Source: Streptomyces sp. ISL-36 (lineage in GTDB: Bacteria; Actinomycetota; Actinomycetes; Streptomycetales; Streptomycetaceae). Taken from it: a stretch of DNA of 64,000 nt. A model generated the notes under the pieces. That model worked only from the letters and a program-made list of their open reading frames with translations. It had not been told where the DNA came from and did not search any database. Shown here piece by piece: positions 60,639 through 64,000 of this stretch; position 1 is the stretch's first letter, and every line of letters begins with the position of its first letter. The position numbers and the translations under genes were made by a program. The DNA is taken from contig NZ_JAGGOS010000019.1 in the NCBI RefSeq assembly GCF_018614205.1, forward strand, positions 728-64,727. The letters are read 5' to 3'.

Positions 60639-60791
60639 TTCATTGGGCCGGGTGCTTCGCGCGGGCTGCCGGACGGGCGGTCGCGTGGCCGGTCGCCGGC
60701 CCGCGCTCCGGCGTGCGCGGGCCGGACGGAGGGCGGAGCATGAACGTGGGGAGACAGCGAAAAAGCGGGGGCGGTGACCCAGGAGGGTGCC

Positions 60792-61547
60792 ATGCCCGTC
60801 CGGGAGGACGGCGACGCGCTCGTCGTACTGCGCGACGTCCACAAGCACTTCGGTGCGCTCCATGTGCTCCAGTCCATCGACCTGACCGTGGGCAGGGGCG
60901 AGGTCGTGGTCGTCATCGGCCCGTCCGGCGGCGGGAAGTCGACCCTCTGCCGGGCCATCAACCGGCTGGAGACCGTCGACTCCGGCGAGATCTTCATCGA
61001 CGGCAAGCCGCTGCCCGCGGAGGGCCGCGAGCTCGCCGCCCTGCGCGCCGACGTCGGCATGGTGTTCCAGTCGTTCAACCTCTTCGCGCACAAGACCGTG
61101 CTCGAGAACGTCACCCTCGGGCAGATCAAGGTCCGCAAGAAGGACAGGAAGACCGCCGAACAGCGCGCCCGGCAACTGCTCGACCGGGTGGGCGTCGGCT
61201 CGCAGGCCGACAAGTACCCGGCCCAGCTCTCCGGCGGTCAGCAACAGCGCGTGGCGATCGCCCGGGCCCTGGCCATGGATCCGAAGGTGATGCTCTTCGA
61301 CGAGCCGACCTCCGCGCTCGACCCCGAGATGATCAACGAAGTCCTCGAAGTCATGCAGCAACTCGCCCGTGACGGCATGACCATGGTCGTCGTCACCCAC
61401 GAGATGGGCTTCGCCCGCTCCGCCGCGAACCGAGTGGTCTTCATGGCGGACGGCCGGATCGTGGAGGAGACGACGCCCGACCAGTTCTTCAGCAACCCGA
61501 GCAGCGACCGCGCCAAGGACTTCCTGTCCAAGATCCTGCACCACTGA
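60792..61547 (+). CDS. gluA: Glutamate ABC transporter ATP-binding protein
   Basis: Polar amino acid ATPase of 251 residues: Walker [25 protein letters not shown], signature [17 protein letters not shown], Walker [15 protein letters not shown] and [11 protein letters not shown]. Gene order and sequence match GluA of the corynebacterial/actinobacterial gluABCD glutamate uptake system. The ATG at 60792 is chosen because AGGAGGG lies directly upstream; a GTG at 60774 is an alternative. Confidence 0.92.
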   Translation: MPVREDGDALVVLRDVHKHFGALHVLQSIDLTVGRGEVVVVIGPSGGGKSTLCRAINRLETVDSGEIFIDGKPLPAEGRELAALRADVGMVFQSFNLFAHKTVLENVTLGQIKVRKKDRKTAEQRARQLLDRVGVGSQADKYPAQLSGGQQQRVAIARALAMDPKVMLFDEPTSALDPEMINEVLEVMQQLARDGMTMVVVTHEMGFARSAANRVVFMADGRIVEETTPDQFFSNPSSDRAKDFLSKILHH

Positions 61548-61587
61548 AACCGCGGCGCCACGCACAGCAGCCTCCAGGGGTGATCAC

Positions 61588-62430
61588 ATGAACCCGCGCA
61601 AGCTCACCAAGGCCGGTGTGGCCGCGGCCGCGGCCCTCGCTCTCTCCTTCTCCGCGGCTGGCTGCGGGGACGACGACGGTGGCGGATCCGGCGGCGACAG
61701 CCAGAAGATCACCGTCGGCATCAAGTTCGACCAGCCCGGCATCGGACTCAAGACCCCCGACGGCACGTACACCGGCTTCGACGTCGACGTGGCCACCTAC
61801 ATCGCCAAGGAACTCGGCCACGATCCCGGCGACATCGAGTGGAAGGAGGCGAAGAGCGCGGACCGCGAGACGCTGCTGCAGCGCGGCGACGTCGACTTCA
61901 TCGCGGCCTCGTACTCGATCAACGACGAACGGGCCGAGAAGGTCGACTTCGCCGGTCCGTACCTCCTGGCACACCAGGACGTCCTGATCCGGTCGGACGA
62001 CAAATCCATCACCAAGCCCGCCGACCTGAACAACAAGAAGCTCTGCTCGGTCACCGGCTCCACCTCCGCGCAGAACGTCAAGACGAAACTGGCACCGCAG
62101 GCCCAACTCCAGGAGTACGGCGGATATTCGGAGTGCCTGACCGGCCTGGAGAACGGCGTGATCGACGCCCTGACCACCGACGACTCGATCCTCGCCGGCT
62201 ACGCCGCGCAGGACGAGTTCAAGGGCAAGTTCAAGCTCGCCGGCTTCAAGATGAGCAACGAGAACTACGGCATCGGCGTCCAGAAGGGCAGCGAACTCAA
62301 GGACAGGATCAACACCGCGCTCGAGAAGATGGTGGCGGACGGCTCCTGGGAGCAGGCCGTGAAGAAGAACTTCGGCCCGGCCAACTACAAGAACGAGCCC
62401 CCGCCGAAGATCGGCGACATCGTCAAGTGA
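61588..62430 (+). CDS. gluB: Glutamate-binding lipoprotein
   Basis: A 280-residue family 3 solute-binding lipoprotein. The signal segment ends in the lipobox SAAGC at about residue 26, followed by an Asp/Gly-rich linker and the binding fold with KITVGIKFDQPGIGLKTPDG, YTGFDVDVATYIAKELG and DVDFIAASYSINDERAEKVDF. The ligand is glutamate by family and context. ATG at 61588; 40 bp downstream of gluA. Confidence 0.92.
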   Translation: MNPRKLTKAGVAAAAALALSFSAAGCGDDDGGGSGGDSQKITVGIKFDQPGIGLKTPDGTYTGFDVDVATYIAKELGHDPGDIEWKEAKSADRETLLQRGDVDFIAASYSINDERAEKVDFAGPYLLAHQDVLIRSDDKSITKPADLNNKKLCSVTGSTSAQNVKTKLAPQAQLQEYGGYSECLTGLENGVIDALTTDDSILAGYAAQDEFKGKFKLAGFKMSNENYGIGVQKGSELKDRINTALEKMVADGSWEQAVKKNFGPANYKNEPPPKIGDIVK

Positions 62431-62440
62431 GCAGGCCGAC

Positions 62441-63106
62441 GTGTTCGACTTCCTCGAAGGGTACGACCTGCTGGGAGCCTTCTGGGTGACGGTGCAGCTC
62501 ACCGTCTACTCCGCGATCGGCTCCCTGATCTGGGGGACGCTGCTGGCCGCCATGCGCGTCAGCCCCGTCCCCCTGATGCGGGGCTTCGGCACCGTCTACG
62601 TGAACATCGTCCGCAACATCCCCCTCACCGTCATCATCGTCTTCACCTCGCTCGGCCTCTTCCAGACCCTCGGGGTCAGCATGGGTGCCAAGGACTTCAC
62701 CACCATCAACTTCCGGCTCGCCGTGCTCGGACTGATCGCCTACACCTCCGCCTTCGTCTGCGAGGCGCTGAGATCCGGCATCAACACCGTGCCCGTCGGC
62801 CAGGTGGAGGCGGCCCGCGCCATCGGCCTCGGCTTCCCCCAGGTGCTGCGTCTGATCGTGCTGCCCCAGGCGTTCCGCTCGGTCGTCGGCCCGCTCGCCA
62901 ACGTGCTGATCGCGCTCACCAAGAACACCACCGTCGCCGCCGCGATCGGCGTCGCGGAAGCCGCCCTGCTGATGCGCGAGATGATCGAGAACGAGGCACA
63001 GCTCATCCTCATCTCGGCGATCTTCGCCCTCGGCTTCATCTGCCTCACGCTCCCGACCGGCCTCTTCCTCGGCTGGCTGAGCAAGAAGGTGGCGGTGAAG
63101 CGATGA
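62441..63106 (+). CDS. gluC: Glutamate ABC transporter permease
   Basis: A HisMQ-type permease of 221 residues and about five membrane segments. The coupling motif is seen as VEAARAIGLGFPQVLRLIVLP, and YTSAFVCEALRSGINTV is typical of amino acid permeases. The start is GTG at 62441, 10 nt after gluB; the end overlaps gluD (ATGA). Confidence 0.93.
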   Translation: MFDFLEGYDLLGAFWVTVQLTVYSAIGSLIWGTLLAAMRVSPVPLMRGFGTVYVNIVRNIPLTVIIVFTSLGLFQTLGVSMGAKDFTTINFRLAVLGLIAYTSAFVCEALRSGINTVPVGQVEAARAIGLGFPQVLRLIVLPQAFRSVVGPLANVLIALTKNTTVAAAIGVAEAALLMREMIENEAQLILISAIFALGFICLTLPTGLFLGWLSKKVAVKR

Positions 63107-64000
63107 AAGAGCGGCCCACCGTCCTGTACGACGTCCCCGGCCCGCGCGCCCGACGGCGCAACCTGCTCTACACCGCCCTCTTCCTGCTCGCCCTGGCCGC
63201 CCTGATCTGGTGGGTAATGGCGAGCCTGGAGGAGAAGAACCAGCTCGAATGGGCCAAGTGGTCGCCGATCTTCACCGACTCCCGCGCCTGGACGACGTAC
63301 ATCCTCCCGGGCCTGGAGAACACCCTGATCGGCGCGGCGCTCGCCATGGTCATCGCCCTGCCCCTCGGCGCGCTCTTCGGTATCGCCCGGCTCTCCGACC
63401 ACCGCTGGACACGAGCGGCCGCCGGGACGGTCGTGGAGTTCTTCCGCGCCATCCCCGTCCTGATCCTCATGCTCTTCGCCAACGCCGCGTACTCCGAGTT
63501 CACCGACATCAGCCCTGAGAACCGTCCGCTGTACGCGGTCGTCACCGGTCTCGTGCTCTACAACGCCTCCGTGCTCGCCGAAGTGGTCCGCGCCGGCATC
63601 CTGTCCCTGCCGAGCGGGCAGACGGACGCGGCCAAGGCGATCGGCATGCGCAAGGGGCAGACCATGACGAACGTCCTGCTGCCCCAGTCGGTCACCGCGA
63701 TGCTTCCGGCGCTGGTCAGCCAGCTCGTCGTCATCGTCAAGGACACCGCGCTCGGCGGCGCGATGCTCGGCTTCTCCGAACTTCTCGCCTCGGTCCGGCC
63801 GATGAGCGCGAACTACGGCGCCAACACCATCGCGAGCTTCACCGTGGTCGCCGTGATCTTCGTGGTCCTCAACTTCGCCCTCACCACCTTCGCCGGATGG
63901 CTCGAACGCCGACTGCGGCGCGCCAAGAAGTCGACGGGCGCGGTGGTCGGCGCCGACGCGGTCGAGGAGCTGGCCACACCCGGCGAGCACGTCGGACCCG
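63103..64000 (+). CDS. gluD: Glutamate ABC transporter permease, cut by the right edge
   Basis: About 299 codons are visible with no stop. HisMQ-type permease: LPGLENTLIGAALAMVIALP, SVLAEVVRAGILSLPSGQTD and AAKAIGMRKGQTMTNVLLPQ. It begins with an extra N-terminal membrane segment (YTALFLLALAALIWWVMA). The visible part already covers the membrane domain and enters a hydrophilic tail, so little is missing. Forms a heterodimer with GluC. Confidence 0.92.
   Translation, partial: MKERPTVLYDVPGPRARRRNLLYTALFLLALAALIWWVMASLEEKNQLEWAKWSPIFTDSRAWTTYILPGLENTLIGAALAMVIALPLGALFGIARLSDHRWTRAAAGTVVEFFRAIPVLILMLFANAAYSEFTDISPENRPLYAVVTGLVLYNASVLAEVVRAGILSLPSGQTDAAKAIGMRKGQTMTNVLLPQSVTAMLPALVSQLVVIVKDTALGGAMLGFSELLASVRPMSANYGANTIASFTVVAVIFVVLNFALTTFAGWLERRLRRAKKSTGAVVGADAVEELATPGEHVGP

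Noticed and set aside
59063..61213. N-terminal 716 codons of a 1291-codon frame ending in the fused permease
   Set aside because: They are antisense to gluA or out of frame over the binding protein, without family features; the permease starts at GTG 59062.

Overview
The window is GC-rich actinobacterial DNA, most likely from Streptomyces. The support is a very high GC content with G/C-biased third codon positions, many GTG and TTG starts, chains of 4-nt start/stop overlaps, iron boxes of the DmdR/IdeR type, a pcaV-type catabolic locus and stress-type membrane protein genes. No rRNA, tRNA, CRISPR array, insertion sequence or phage module was seen.

Layout. 1-9.4 kb: an N-acetylglutaminylglutamine amidotransferase (osmolyte dipeptide) coupled to an S9 peptidase that runs off the left edge, a PLP decarboxylase, an M20 amidohydrolase, a three-gene membrane/stress operon and an aromatic-acid-exporter-like protein. 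9.5-24.6 kb: a hemerythrin gene, then a self-contained iron island with three iron boxes: FhuF-like reductase, siderophore-binding lipoprotein, two FecCD permeases and an ATPase, and a six-gene siderophore operon in which every junction is a 4-nt overlap. 24.7-41 kb: an aspartokinase ACT-domain fragment, a CPA2 antiporter with its regulatory subunit, prolyl oligopeptidase, a MarR/DHA2 exporter pair, a secreted GH5 glycosidase, small proteins, a UDP-sugar dehydrogenase, a frameshifted DUF6098 gene, a DUF4232 lipoprotein, an AraC/MFS pair and an orphan OpcA-like gene. 41.9-54.5 kb: aromatic catabolism, with an IclR regulator, an aromatic acid symporter, pobA, a double-length IclR fusion, pcaV and pcaIJHGBL. 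54.5-60.6 kb: a metallophore-type ABC importer plus MFS exporter behind a Zur-like box. 60.8-64 kb: gluABCD, with gluD cut by the right edge.

How the genes fit together. The siderophore operon contains a diaminobutyrate aminotransferase, a diaminobutyrate decarboxylase, an amine N-hydroxylase, one IucA/IucC synthetase, a complete glutamine-synthetase-fold ligase and an MFS exporter. The first four match rhizobactin/schizokinen-type logic, which predicts an N-hydroxy-1,3-diaminopropane building block. The usual acetyltransferase and second NIS synthetase are absent and a glutamine-synthetase-like enzyme stands in their place. This is the strongest candidate for an undescribed pathway in the window. 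The aspartokinase fragment just downstream is suggestive because aspartate semialdehyde is the precursor of diaminobutyrate.

The second candidate is the 54.5-60.6 kb operon. Its order (binding lipoprotein, fused permease, two ATPases, MFS exporter) parallels the staphylopine/pseudopaline transport genes cntA-B/C-D-F-E, but no opine biosynthesis genes lie beside it. The pca operon lacks pcaF, and a degenerate tandem repeat occupies the position where pcaF would be expected. A shared GTGAA-N6-TTCAC operator links the aromatic acid importer to pobA.
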